A stretch of DNA of 64,000 nt from Chlamydomonas reinhardtii (lineage: Eukaryota; Chlorophyta; Chlorophyceae; Chlamydomonadales; Chlamydomonadaceae). Positions 21,801 to 32,020 of this stretch are shown here, in pieces. Under the pieces are notes generated by a model, which ran no database searches, was not told the DNA's origin, and was given only the letters and a program-made list of their open reading frames with translations. The stretch lies in the NCBI RefSeq assembly GCF_000002595.2, contig NC_057015.1, positions 9,600,932 to 9,664,931 of the forward strand, in the 5' to 3' direction. Within the stretch, counting starts at the first letter, position 1; each line of letters opens with the position of its first letter. The translations under genes and the position numbers were made by a program.

Positions 21801-24239
21801 GCGGTGGCGGTGGGCGGCCAGCACCCCGCACTGCTGGGCAGCGGCTGGGAGGCGGCGCGGCTGGTGGTGGGCTGTGCGGTGCTGGGGGCGTACGACTCCG
21901 CGGCACTGGACGCGGCGGCGGCGGCGCTGGTGGCGGCGCTGAAGGGCGGCAGTGGCAGCGGCGGAGGCGGTGCGGCAGGGGTGGCGGGGGCGGGCGGCAT
22001 GCTCGGCCTGCCGGCGGCGGCAATCGGGCAGCTGTCGTGGGCGGTGGGGCACCTGGGGTACGGCAATGAGCAGCTGCTGGCGGCGCTGCAGGTGCGACTG
22101 GGTGGATGGGGGCGTGTCGGGGTGTGTGGGAGGGCTTTGTCTGTGGGGGGGGGAGGGGGTTCGTTCAGTGCAGGCACACAAGTTGGGTTGGGGGGTGGGG
22201 GGCCACGAGTAAGGTGAATGACTGCCGTGTCACGTGGTATCGTGCGGCGCCTGAGTCATTGCCGTCGGACATATGCGTCCTTGGTGTCGACACTCACACA
22301 CTGCATAGGTAACACACACTCTCACTCCCTTCCACACACGACACGCGCGCAGGCCCAGGCACTTGCCCGCAGCGCCCCCCCGCTGGCTGTGAGCGCCACC
22401 GAGGACGTCCTGTTCCGCCGCGCCGCCGCCCGACCCCCGCCGCCGCCCCTGCTGACACTGCACGGCCAGGCCGGGGGCCCGGGGACAGCAGCAGCGGCCG
22501 CTGCGGCAGGCGCAGCCGCCCCATCTGCAGCAGCAGCTGCTGCTGCTGCCACCGGAGGCAGTGGCAGTAGCAGCGGTGTGGGTGTGGGGCCGCTGCTGGG
22601 ACCTCTGGATCTGGCGGACGTGGTGTGGGGGTCGGCGGTGAACGGCTTCAGGAGCAACGGCGGCGCCGAGCTGCGGGAGCTCTACCTGCGGGTGCGCATG
22701 CGTTGAGCTCTCATGTGTGTAAACGCCATTCGACTTTATCTTCACCGTCTCCACCGACCCTCCAATCGCTCTCCCGCCAAGCCTACCCCACCTCATCCCG
22801 ATCAATCCCTCAGGCTGCCTCCGGCGGTGTGGTGTCCATTGACGACGGCCGCTGGCTGCGTCTGGCGCAGAGCCACGTGCTGCTGCTGCTGGGCGCGGCG
22901 GGCGGGCTGGGCGAGGCGGCGGCGGCCAGCCTGCACAGCGCCTGGTTCAACGCGCTGGGGTACGCCTGGGAGCACCAGGTGCGTGTGCGTGTGTGTTTGT
23001 GTGTGGGGGAGGGGGGGAGGGGGGCTTTTGTGTGCTGGCTGTATGGGTGTGTGTGGGTGTGGGATGTGTGCGCAATGCGGTCGAACGAAAACATGCATGC
23101 GGTCTGGGAGCAGCAGAGGGGCAGCGTATGCCTTGCGCCAAGTAGTGGAGGTGCCAACACTGGCATTACGGGGGTGTCTTTCCATCTGCACCATGTGACT
23201 GCTGCCGCCTATCTCCTTCCAACTCTCGCTGACCCCGCTGCTGGCCCCGCTGCGGACCCTTCGCCAGGCGGTGCGGCCCGGCGGCGAGCTGGCCGGCCCC
23301 AGCGGCACCCCGCCCCACCCGCACGCCGCCGCCTGGAGGGCGCAGGTGGCGGCGGCGGCGGCACAGCTGCTGGCGGCAGCAGCCGACACAGCGGCCGGGG
23401 CGGGCGCTGATGTGGGGGCCCGCGGGGGCAGTGACCAGGCGCCGCCAGGGCGCGCCAGCCGACAGCGGCGGAAGCAAGGTGACCCGGGTCAGGCAGAGCC
23501 GCAGCCGCAGCAGCAGCAGCAGCCGCACCAGGACGGGCGAGGGCTGCGGGCGGAGGAGGTGGCGGCGCTGCTGGAGGTGGCGGCCGCCAACTGGCGCCTG
23601 CAGCCGCAGCCGCGGGCGGTGCGGATGCTGCCGCCCTCGGCCGACATGCGCCTCACAGTGCCGCTCACAGCCACTTGCAACACCAGCAGCAGTGGCAGTG
23701 GCAGTGGCAGTGGGGGGTCCGGCGGTGGCGGCAAGCACGGCTGGGGCTGGGGCGGCAGTAGCAGTGGCAGTGGCAGTGGCAGTAGCGGCGCCGTGGTGAC
23801 GGGTCTGGGGGCCGACCAGCTACTGCTGGCTCTAGATATGGTGTTTAAACACGATGAGGCGATCACCACTGCTACAGCCACCTCGGCGGCAGCAGCAGCA
23901 GCAGCAGCAGCAGCGGCTAAATCTACAGCCAGCACCGCCTCGAGCTCCGGAAACGCTTCTAACACGACGTCGGGCGGGGCCAGGAGCGGTGCTGCAGCCA
24001 CTGCCGGCAGGGGCCCCCACGGCTGTCCGACCACCCACACGAGCCTGGGTGCGGACACGGCGCTGGAGCCCCCGCCCCAGCTACAGCCGCGGCTGCTGGG
24101 ACATGCGCTGTGGCGGCGTGCGGTGCTGCGGCAGCTGGGGGCGCTGGTGCGGCCGCTGCGGCAGGCGGAGTGGGAGGCGGCGGCAGGGGACCCGCATGCG
24201 CAGCGGGCGCTGCTGGCGCGGGTGCTGCGCCGGCCTTAG
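18879..24239 (+). CDS. Large RAP-domain protein with OPR/FASTK-like helical repeats (putative organellar RNA-binding)
   Basis: Five exons (18879-20221, 20345-22091, 22353-22691, 22814-22978, 23268-24239) give 1,521 residues. The last about 45 residues (LWRRAVLRQLGALVRPLRQA, then EW and a spaced leucine tail ending RALLARVL) follow the RAP-domain pattern of WRR, LG.LV, EW and a leucine tail. Upstream are dispersed helical units of the kind seen in OPR/FAST-kinase-like proteins, such as LTGDQLAYLAASFATAG, IGQLSWAVGHLGYGNEQLL and LDLADVVWGSAVNGF. In Chlamydomonas such proteins act in plastids or mitochondria on stability, processing or translation of single transcripts. Between the units are long Gly/Ala/Ser tracts that roughly double the length. 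The N-terminus (MSRQLLASSASIESFRSIYA) could target an organelle. The target RNA cannot be inferred. RAP assignment moderate, repeat assignment tentative. Confidence 0.5.
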
Positions 24240-25122
24240 GGCTGAAGGGCTGCAAACCGTATGGTGCCAGTGAGGCAGTGACATCGTGACTTGGGTGATG
24301 TGCGCACTGGGCAGTCAGGGCAGTGCTAGTGCCAGTGACCAATCGTGTGGGGCAGGTCGAGGGAAGGCGGACAGCGTCGTGCACACGTGATGCGCGAGGA
24401 TGGGATACACTGCACCGTGCCGGCCCGCCAGTGGTGCGTGGGAACCGCATTGTAGCATGCGTGAAGCTCGATATGAGGTCACAGGTCACAGCCAACGTCC
24501 AGCTGCTGAAGAAAACGGCGCATGCCATTCGGTACAGGGGTCTTAAAGAACCCGCAGGCTCGCCGTCGGAGCTTGTGCGCGCACGACAGTTCCGACCAGA
24601 GGGTTTGCAACGGCGGCTAAAGGCCCACACATCACCAGCAAGAAAATTTGACGTGTTCGCCTGAGCGCGACGACCTTAATTTGTAACCTAGCTGACGCCT
24701 ACCAGAGCCGCTGTTTCTTCAAGGCGAATGGTGATAGACGCCCAATTATGAAAGACTCGTTGCGCGAAAATCAGGAAGCCGTTATCCAGCGTTATCGCTT
24801 TAGGGCCGCGACCACTGCGTTATAGCCACTGGAGTGCCGCAGGTGCTTACATGATGATCTAAAATGATTTGAGTTGCCTAGCGTACTTGTCCGATTGCAA
24901 GGTAGCGCTCGTTTCTGCAAGCGCCGGCTTCCTGTGCTCGAAACTCTAACCAACTGCCCGACTTGCGATCCAGACGCCCGCCCTGTACTTGGGATTCGCT
25001 TCAATAGCATACGCGTATGCGTTTGTAACGTGGGTTGGCTCGTTGTTATTGCTGTTGCCATGATGATAGCGTGAATCGGCTGGAGCGGTTGGCGGACGAG
25101 CGCTGCTACCGCCTCGACTCAG
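24240..25122. other. Spacer upstream of pherophorin A
   Basis: 3' flank of the RAP-protein gene (a TGTAA lies at 24682-24686) followed by the pherophorin A promoter. No exon with paired splice sites is seen. Confidence 0.5.
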
Positions 25123-25129
25123 TATAAAA
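25123..25129 (+). promoter_or_regulatory. TATA box of pherophorin A
   Basis: TATAAAA in the context ACTCAGTATAAAACGAGG. It lies about 155 bases before a good donor (CAAAG|GTGAGT at 25286) that pairs with an acceptor GATTACAG ending at 25472, which predicts a transcript start near 25155 and a 187-bp intron in the 5' UTR. Confidence 0.5.
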
Positions 25130-25285
25130 CGAGGCTGCAAATACATGCTAGCAATAAACCATTTCAGAAAATACATTTCCCCAAAGAGGAGGCCTTGCTT
25201 TGTGTACTCTACTTACCTGAAACCCGTCGCCAAACAGACAGACCGCAACGTTTGAAGGCTTGGAACGCTCCGAGTCCCTTCAAAG

Positions 25286-25472
25286 GTGAGTGCAACATCA
25301 AGGGGCAAACCAGTGATGCAGACGTAGCATCTGGGCGATGCGTGAGCGCGTCGCTGCGGCGCATTGCGGAAGGTTATTCGTTGCAGCCATGCCATGCGCT
25401 TAACTTTGACCGCCCTCGTATGCGATAGCGGATGGCTGTGCTGACTAATGTTGTTGCATTGCTTGATTACAG
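25286..25472 (+). other. Predicted 5' UTR intron of pherophorin A
   Basis: Donor GTGAGT at 25286 and acceptor TTGATTACAG at 25472 bracket 187 bases. The start codon follows 11 bases after the acceptor. Both sites are good matches, but the intron is predicted, not proven. Confidence 0.5.
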
Positions 25473-25483
25473 GTATAATCACC

Positions 25484-26397
25484 ATGGCGCCACTGCGGCG
25501 TCTGCGGCGATCAACTTCAGGTCAAGCATGTCCAAGTTTCGCCATGGTCCTCACGACCGTCGCCTGCTGCGCACTTCTGCGCAGTGCAGCAGGTATCGCT
25601 CTGGGGTCGCCGCCGCCGCCTCCGTCGCCTCCGTCGCCCGGGTCCCCTTCGCCTGCGCCCCCGTCGCCCGCGCCTCCCTCTCCCGAGCCCCCGCTGCCGG
25701 CACCTCCCTCCCCCACACCACCGTCGCCCGAGCCCCCTTCCCCTGAGCCCCCGTCGCCCGCGCCTCCCTCTCCCGAGCCCCCGCTGCCGGCACCTCCGTC
25801 ACCCGCGCCTCCGTCGCCTGAGCCCCCGACGCCGCCCTCCCCGCCCCCGACCTGCCGTGCCGACCCCTACCTGCTCTACTACCACGTAAGTCATTGCCGC
25901 TCGCCGACCACCACCACCACCGCCACCACCACCACCACCACCACCAGGCCTAAGCAATACCCGTCAACGCCAGCCAGCAGCGTCAGCTGCATGGCTCTTT
26001 ACATGGCGCGGGATCCTGCTGTAGTGCTGTACCGTTGATGATAGGCCATCCAGCCCCTTCCTACCGCACACCCCACGCACCCTTCCTGACTCCCCCCTCC
26101 TCTCCTGTCCCCCCTCTCTTGGCCCTCTTCCCTCCGCCTCCGCCCCCCTCCGCCCCCCTCCCCCTCCGCCCCCCGCAGTCCATCACGGAGTCCATCTCCG
26201 GCCCCGTGCGCACCTCCGAGCCCGAGAGCCGCGTGCTGGGCACCGCCACGCTGTGGCCCGACTACCCGGTGCCCGGCAGCGTCACGCTGGAGCTGGAGGC
26301 GGCGCCGGGCGGCAGCTGGACCCCCGGCGCCGTGGTGCACTGGGCGCTCATGACGCCCCTGCAGGTGGGCGCGTGTGTGTAGGCACGCGTGTGTGTC

Positions 26398-26488
<91 letters not shown>

Positions 26489-27591
26489 GCATGGACATGT
26501 GCGTGTCGGAGCCTTCGGTCTTTGCGGGCCGCACAACAACTAGGGTTCCGGCGTCTCTGACAGACCTGTGCCACATCCCGATGACGCGTGATCCCTCACT
26601 CCCGCCTATGGAGCCTTCACTCACCCCACCCCTCGCTCTCCTCCATTCCCTACCCGCCCCCCGCCCTGCAGTACCTGAACGACGTGTTCACAGTGCCCCT
26701 GCCCGACCTGGAGGGCCCGCCCTGCCACGAGCCCACCAGCCTGCCCCACAATCGCACCCTCACCGCAAACGACGTCTCCTTCTTCCGCGTATTCACCCTC
26801 ACCTACGCCCAGCTGGGGGTGGTGGACGACTGCAACCCGCGCGCGCTGTTCCCGGTGGTGCGCATCGACGACGGGGTGAGTGGCTGCGGGGTCGTGTGGG
26901 CTGTGTTGCGTCGGGGCGGGCGGGATGCCGGTGGGACGTGCACAGGCGTTACTTGTCCTGATACGGCCTGACATGGCTTGTGGAGTTCGCGTTGTGGTGT
27001 TGCTAGAGCCCTTCGTGTCTTGCACTTGTCCCTTTGCCCTTCTGCCCACCCTGTGCCCTCTCCCCTGACACCCTCTTCCCTGCCCTCCCGCGCTCCCCCT
27101 CCCTCTCCCCTGCCCTGCCCTGCACCATCTCCACAGGAGACCAGCGCGTGGCTGGCCTGGGACTGGGTCAACCCCGCCACCGGGGAGGGCGCCAACATCT
27201 GCTCCGGCTCCCCCACCGCCTGGGGCGTGGGCAGCTTCTCCCTGCAGTCCTGCCCCTGCCAGCCGCCCTCTCCCTCGCCCCCTCCGCCCGCACCGCCGCC
27301 CTGCGGCACCACAATCCTCAGCCAGGAGTCGGAGCCGGTCGCGAGCGGCTACCTGTCCGGCCCCATCCGCGACACCGCCAACGGCTGGGAGGTGGGCGCC
27401 GCCACGGTGCACGTGGAGCCCTCGGGGCCGGACGCGGTCACGCTGAGCCTGTCGCTGCCGCTGCCGGCTGGCACCGTCATCAAGTACAACTTCTTCGACT
27501 GGGTCGGGTGAGTGTCGTGATTGCGTGTGCTCGTATGTGTGTTAAAGAGCACAAGGAAAACATTACGCGTAGGACAGTGTATGCGATGCTC

Positions 27592-27652
<61 letters not shown>

Positions 27653-29273
27653 CGCGCGCACTCTTTCCGTCGTCCTGACCTTCTCACCCACCCATCGACA
27701 TCTCCGCCCCTCCCCATCCTACACACACACGCGCAGCTACGCCGACGCCGTGTTCACGCTGCGGCCGCCCGCGCTGGAAGGCCCCAACTGCCACGAGCCG
27801 TACGACGACTCCCTCCTCACGGCCGCTACCGTACCCGCCGGCACCAACGAGTACAACATCAGTGTGTCGTACAGCTCACTGCAGCTGTCGCCCTGCAGCC
27901 GCAAGACCTTCTTCCCCGTGGTCAAGATCACCACCCCCGAGGGCCTCACCTCGTGGCTGGCCTGGGACTGGGTGACGCCCAACGACCCCGAGAACGACGT
28001 GTGCGGCGACTCGCCCACCGCCTGGGGTGTCGGCTACTTTGACCTCTACAACTGCCCCTGCTCTCCGCCTCCCTCGCCCCCACCTCCCTCTCCCCCGCCG
28101 CCCCCGCCTCCGTCGCCCCCGCCTCCCCCCGGCAGCCCCCCGCCCTCGCCCCCGCCTCCCTCCCCCCCGCCTCCCTCTCCCCCGCCGCCCCCGCCTCCCT
28201 CGCCGCCGCGCCAGTCGCCGGTACCCACCGCTCAGCTGGGCACCGGCTTCCCCTTCTGCGCCTGCCGCAAGCGCAAGCCCTCGCTGTCGCCCTGGCGCCT
28301 GGGACCCCTGACCGGACCCACCATCGCCGCGCCCAACTCCGCCACTGAGCCCACACTGGCCACCTGGTGCGCCGACATCACCGCCACCGCCGAGCCAAGC
28401 CCGCCCACCGGCGTGTGTGCCGGCATGGACCTGTTCAAGATCGAGTTCCTAGTCAGTGAGTCATCAGGCTAGCTGCGGGGCTGTGGCTGTGGGTGCGGAC
28501 TTCTTGGTGCGCTGCGCACTGCTGTGTTGTCTGTGTGACTCATCAGTGCGTGGTTGGGTCTGGGTGCTGGCTCTGGCAGTTGGCGCCTGGGCGGGCAGCA
28601 AACACGGCAGCAGCAGCGCCAGCCGCTCCGTACCTCACAGCCCCAACTAGCCTTCCCCATCTTCTACCTCACGCCCCACGCCTCTTCACCCCACCTCCGC
28701 ATCGCCTCTCTCCCCCCCCCAACATCCGCCAGACCACGCCTGCTACTCCTCCAGCCCCAAGGCCATCCGCCGCGTCACCGTCAACGGCGCCCAAGCCTTC
28801 CCCACCTGGAGCCAGAAGTACATCAAGGGAGTCTACTACGGCGTGTTCGGGGTCAGCCGCCTGGCCTTCACCGCCGCCGACGGCCCCGTGCGGCTGTGCC
28901 TGTCCTTCGCGGCTGAGGCGGAGGGCGGCTGCGGCACCCCCGCCGGGCTGTGCTACGGTAGCGCCTGCACCTACTCCATCTTCAACAAGAAGCAGAACTG
29001 GTGAGCAGTAGATGGACCGGGTTGGTAGGTAGTGGCCCCAGCAGGTAGTACCCGCCAGATAGAGGATGAGGGACAGGTTGGCAGCGCGGTGGGTGGACCG
29101 GCGGATGCTGGCAAGACATTGCGCGCGGAGCAGGCTGCTGGTAGCGCCGCCCTGCCCCATGATGGCTCGTGGACCCCTGCCCACATCACGCCCCCCCACC
29201 CGTACCCCCCCAACCCTACAGCTGCCCCACAAGCTCCATCTCCAGCAGCGTCGATGTCCGCCCCGGGCACTGA
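25484..29273 (+). CDS. Pherophorin A: two tandem WLAWDWV domains, Pro-rich linkers, C-terminal pherophorin domain
   Basis: Seven exons (25484-25885, 26179-26364, 26672-26875, 27137-27507, 27737-28455, 28733-29000, 29222-29273) give 733 residues. A signal peptide (about residues 1-44; core [17 protein letters not shown]) indicates secretion. Next come a Pro-Ser/Ala/Glu rod (to about 125), domain D1 (about 127-285, containing SAWLAWDWV and [15 protein letters not shown]), a short linker, a homologous D2 (about 300-495, TSWLAWDWV and [15 protein letters not shown]), a longer (S)P-rich rod, and a C-terminal pherophorin domain (about 559-733: [50 protein letters not shown]). Pherophorins are hydroxyproline-rich glycoproteins of the volvocine wall or matrix. 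The last exon was added because reading through the donor after AAC TG would lose the conserved CCPTSS end. The D1/D2 fold has no name I recognise. Confidence 0.5.
26401..26486. repeat. (GT)43 microsatellite in pherophorin A intron 2
   Basis: A pure GT array beginning about 36 bases after the donor at 26365, GT on the sense strand. Confidence 0.5.
27528..27601 (-). repeat. 44-bp insertion flanked by 15-bp direct repeats
   Basis: TGCTCGTATGTGTGT occurs at 27528-27542 and 27587-27601. The intervening 44 bases start with the same 25 bases as the 4478-4502 insertion (TAAAGAGCACAAGG...) and extend 19 bases further. On the minus strand both insertions share a fixed 3' end (CCTTGTGCTCTTTA) and differ in 5' extent, as 5'-truncated retroposed copies would. 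It lies in pherophorin A intron 4, directly before a (GT)n array. Confidence 0.5.
27595..27648. repeat. (GT)n microsatellite in pherophorin A intron 4
   Basis: About 26 GT units on the sense strand. The same intron ends in a (CA)n-rich stretch directly before the acceptor (ACACACACACGCGCAG). Confidence 0.5.
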
Positions 29274-29687
29274 TGATGATGGGTGCCGAGCTGAGTCGCC
29301 TACTCGAAAACCTGCGCATTGCGCGGTTGCTGGTCGTCACTTCTTCAAGTTCATGGACATCAGTGACAGCCAGAGTACATAAGGTGTCATAATGCCACAT
29401 AACAAGCCAGCACTGGTAGATAGATTGCAACAACTGCCATTCTATACAGACATTTTGCTTCGTACATAGAGCATGCATAGCTGACGGGCCGCCGGCTGCC
29501 CACACAGGTACATACGTGCATCCATACATGACGACACATGCATACCTGTAGTCGTGCGGCTGGATAGGTACTCCGGTGTGCTCGCCTCAACGGCGGCCAC
29601 CCCAACATATATGGTGTTGTACATATGAGCAGTTGTCAGGTGATACATCGGGTGTGGGCGTAAAGGGCTGCGCCGTTGGCCGGCCAG

Positions 29688-29718
29688 GGGGATGCGGCGC
29701 CAACTGCGCCGCGTCCCC
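29688..29718 (+). other. 13-bp stem hairpin with 5-base loop
   Basis: GGGGATGCGGCGC (29688-29700), loop CAACT, then GCGCCGCGTCCCC (29706-29718) pair throughout with one G-U in RNA. No gene association is evident. Confidence 0.5.
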
Positions 29719-29952
29719 TGCTCAATGGAGTTAACGGTGGTAGCGTGCTAGCTGGAAGAGTCCGAGTCAGTTTCCCGGCGTAGGAGAGTGCGAAGGGCCT
29801 GATGGCCGTACCGCTGCATCTATCCGACCAATTGAGCAAGGTTGGCACGAGAAGGATACGAGAGTTTTTGACGCAGTAACACCCGAACCCCCCAAAGTCC
29901 ATCTGCACCCACGACCTGCTCCCCCTTGGAGGCTTCGACCCCGGATCCCTAC

Positions 29953-30051
29953 CATCAGCCTCAGCACAGGCTTCGCCGCCTCCTCCGCCTCCCGAGCAGC
30001 CCGCGCCTTCTTCTCCTCAGCAATCTGGTCCATGTTGGCGATGCTCTGGAC
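29953..30051 (-). other. Orphan exon-like segment, 33 codons
   Basis: On the minus strand, CTTGCAG precedes and GTAGGG follows 99 bases that read in phase 0 as a charged helix, VQSIANMDQIAEEKKARAAR then EAEEAAKPVLRLM, with typical algal codon use. I could not connect it to other exons with good splice sites, so it may be a gene fragment or part of a short unrecognised gene. Confidence 0.5.
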
Positions 30052-30138
30052 CTGCAAGGGGTGCCGAGGGTGGGCCAGGTGGTGGGTGCGGAACGTCGGC
30101 TGGCTCTGGCTTGCTTCCAACCAATTCCCCATCCCCAG

Positions 30139-30261
30139 AACCGCGACGTCTCCGCCGCCAACGTGATCCGTGTGCTCCTCCTGCTGAAGCTGATGGGCTT
30201 CGAGCGGCCGACCAAGCTGCAGCGGCCGCCATGGCCGCCGGCGGCGGCGGGGCCGGGCTGA
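30139..30261 (+). other. Orphan terminal-exon-like segment, 40 codons plus stop
   Basis: After CCCCATCCCCAG the plus strand reads NRDVSAANVIRVLLLLKLMG followed by FERPTK and a Pro/Ala tail to a stop. Codon choice is GC-ending. No upstream partner exon was found, and it lies opposite the minus-strand candidate just to its left; at most one of the two is likely real. Confidence 0.5.
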
Positions 30262-30447
30262 GAGCCTGAACGGCGCTAGCAGGGCGTGGGGCTGAGGGTG
30301 CACGTGTCGATTGGCGGCGGCGAGTGACGTGACTAGTTTGTTAGCTGCGGGTTAGCACGGACTGTGCACCCCACCCAACCGGCCACGTCCGGATTTGCGG
30401 GGATGCCAAAGGCCCCCAACATAGAGGCGTGTGCTTAGTAGGCGCCC

Positions 30448-30545
30448 GCGTCAAGGTGGCTGCCTGGCTGGGTTGATAACGACCCGGGAGGGGAGGGCTC
30501 AGCCCTTTTCCTGCCTCCCTAAGGCAGCCACCTCCTTGTTGACGC
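30448..30545. repeat. Imperfect inverted repeat, about 18-bp arms
   Basis: GCGTCAAGGTGGCTGCCT at the left is matched by AGGCAGCCACCTCCTTGTTGACGC at the right, apart from a 6-base bulge. The roughly 98-base unit could fold as a long stem-loop; a small MITE or an RNA precursor are possibilities. No target-site duplication was identified. Confidence 0.5.
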
Positions 30546-32020
30546 AGTAAAGTAATCAGCAAGAGAGACATGAAGTTCATGTAACAAGGCACCGCTGCTG
30601 TCCAGGCTTACTGGCTACCATGATGTTTAGTTCCCCCTTTCCAGGCTTCCAGCGCCGCATGAGGCATCCGCAACCCACACCACTCAGACACATTCGATTT
30701 ATACGGCTGCGCACGTGTGTGTTGTTCAAGCAAGCAAGGTTTACAAACGTGGTGCGCACGTCCTTCATCATCGCGTGCGTTACTTCCTGCCTTCCTGCCA
30801 TCAACACGCCCCCTGCCATCACCGTGCTCATTCAGACCGCTGCATGATGCATGACCTGAAGTGCTAGAAGTGCCGGTGCGCTTACTTCGTTGTTAGCTTC
30901 ATTATGCGCGCACCATTACGGAGCAGCGGTTCGGTTGTAAGAATCAATCAATACACAAAGTTTCACACGGATGATGCATCAATCAAGTACGTGTTGGCCA
31001 TACATGAGAGCACGTCCCGTCCGGGCCTACACCACACACTCCAAGCCTAGATGCGCTTGTGTACATTGCGCAGTGCCCCCTAGTCATAGTTTGGCACGGA
31101 GGCGGTTGACGGACGCCTGAGTGATCTCAGTGCAAACGGATGTGTTCGGTGCCACACCTATCTAGTGAACTTGCGGCGGCAGAATGGTGCCAACTTCCGA
31201 TATGTGTATCCAATGCACAGCCCCTCAGTGACAGTAGTGACAGCGATCAATAGTGAACGTCCAGTGCGATGCACAAAACTCAATGACAAAACTTAACCGT
31301 GGCTAACAGGTACGCTCCCCAAGTCACCTCATGCGATCAACTAGCCCACCACTGCCTCCACATGCACTCAATTTTGCTCTAATCCATTCCTGCTAAGCCA
31401 TGCCCGCGTATCCGGGCCTGGGTTTGTTACCAGATGCCTTGCATGTCTGGCACGTGCAACATAGGAATCACAAAAGCCGCAGATGCAACCGCGGGATTGG
31501 TTTGGACGTCTAACGTGTTTGCCAACCTCAACACCAGCCACTCAACCCCGCCCCTGCCAAAAGCCAAAGCCCCAAGTCTACATCACAAGCGATTGGCTGG
31601 CTCCCTTGACTCCTCCACCGTCGCCCCCACGCATGTACCTTGGTTGTGTTCTGGTTCCTCCAGTTCCGCTTGGGCTCATCGGGCCCGGCCAATCATCAGG
31701 CTCATCGGGCCCGGGTGCTGCCGCGCGCCGGCACCCTCCACCTCTAGCCACCGCTGCCCCTAGCTACCTCTACCTTATGCAGCAGGCGGCGGCCAGGCGC
31801 ACCCCAGTGCCGCCGCCTCATGTAGCATGCAGGCACAGCCCGCCCGCCGCCTGCCGTCTCAGCCGTCCTCCTGGCCCGCCTCACCGCTCACCCGCAACTC
31901 AGGCAGCTGCCACCGTCCCTGATTCCGGCCACCCCGGCGTCAGACTGTGTGCCTGATGCACCCAGCCGACAAAGGGCTGTTCACAACTGGCAGGCATCAG
32001 GCCATAGCTCGCGACGCCCG

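Larger units (their letters stand above)
29274..32020. other. Convergent spacer between the two pherophorin genes
   Basis: 2.7 kb between two facing 3' ends. It holds a strong 13-bp hairpin (29688-29718), two exon-like segments on opposite strands (29953-30051 and 30139-30261), a larger imperfect inverted repeat (30448-30545) and a 16-bp direct repeat GGCTCATCGGGCCCGG near 31674 and 31701. I find no TGTAA close to either stop. Confidence 0.5.

Noticed and set aside
21006-22181. Long antisense open frame of about 390 codons opposite the RAP-protein gene
   Set aside because: High GC and missing stops in Gly/Ala/Leu codon tracts keep antisense frames open. The sense frame has matching splice phases and a RAP-like end; the antisense one is His/Arg/Gln-rich with no family resemblance.
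24323-24664. 113-codon frame after the RAP-protein gene
   Set aside because: Mixed codon use, no family resemblance and no splice context; probably 3' UTR of the upstream gene.
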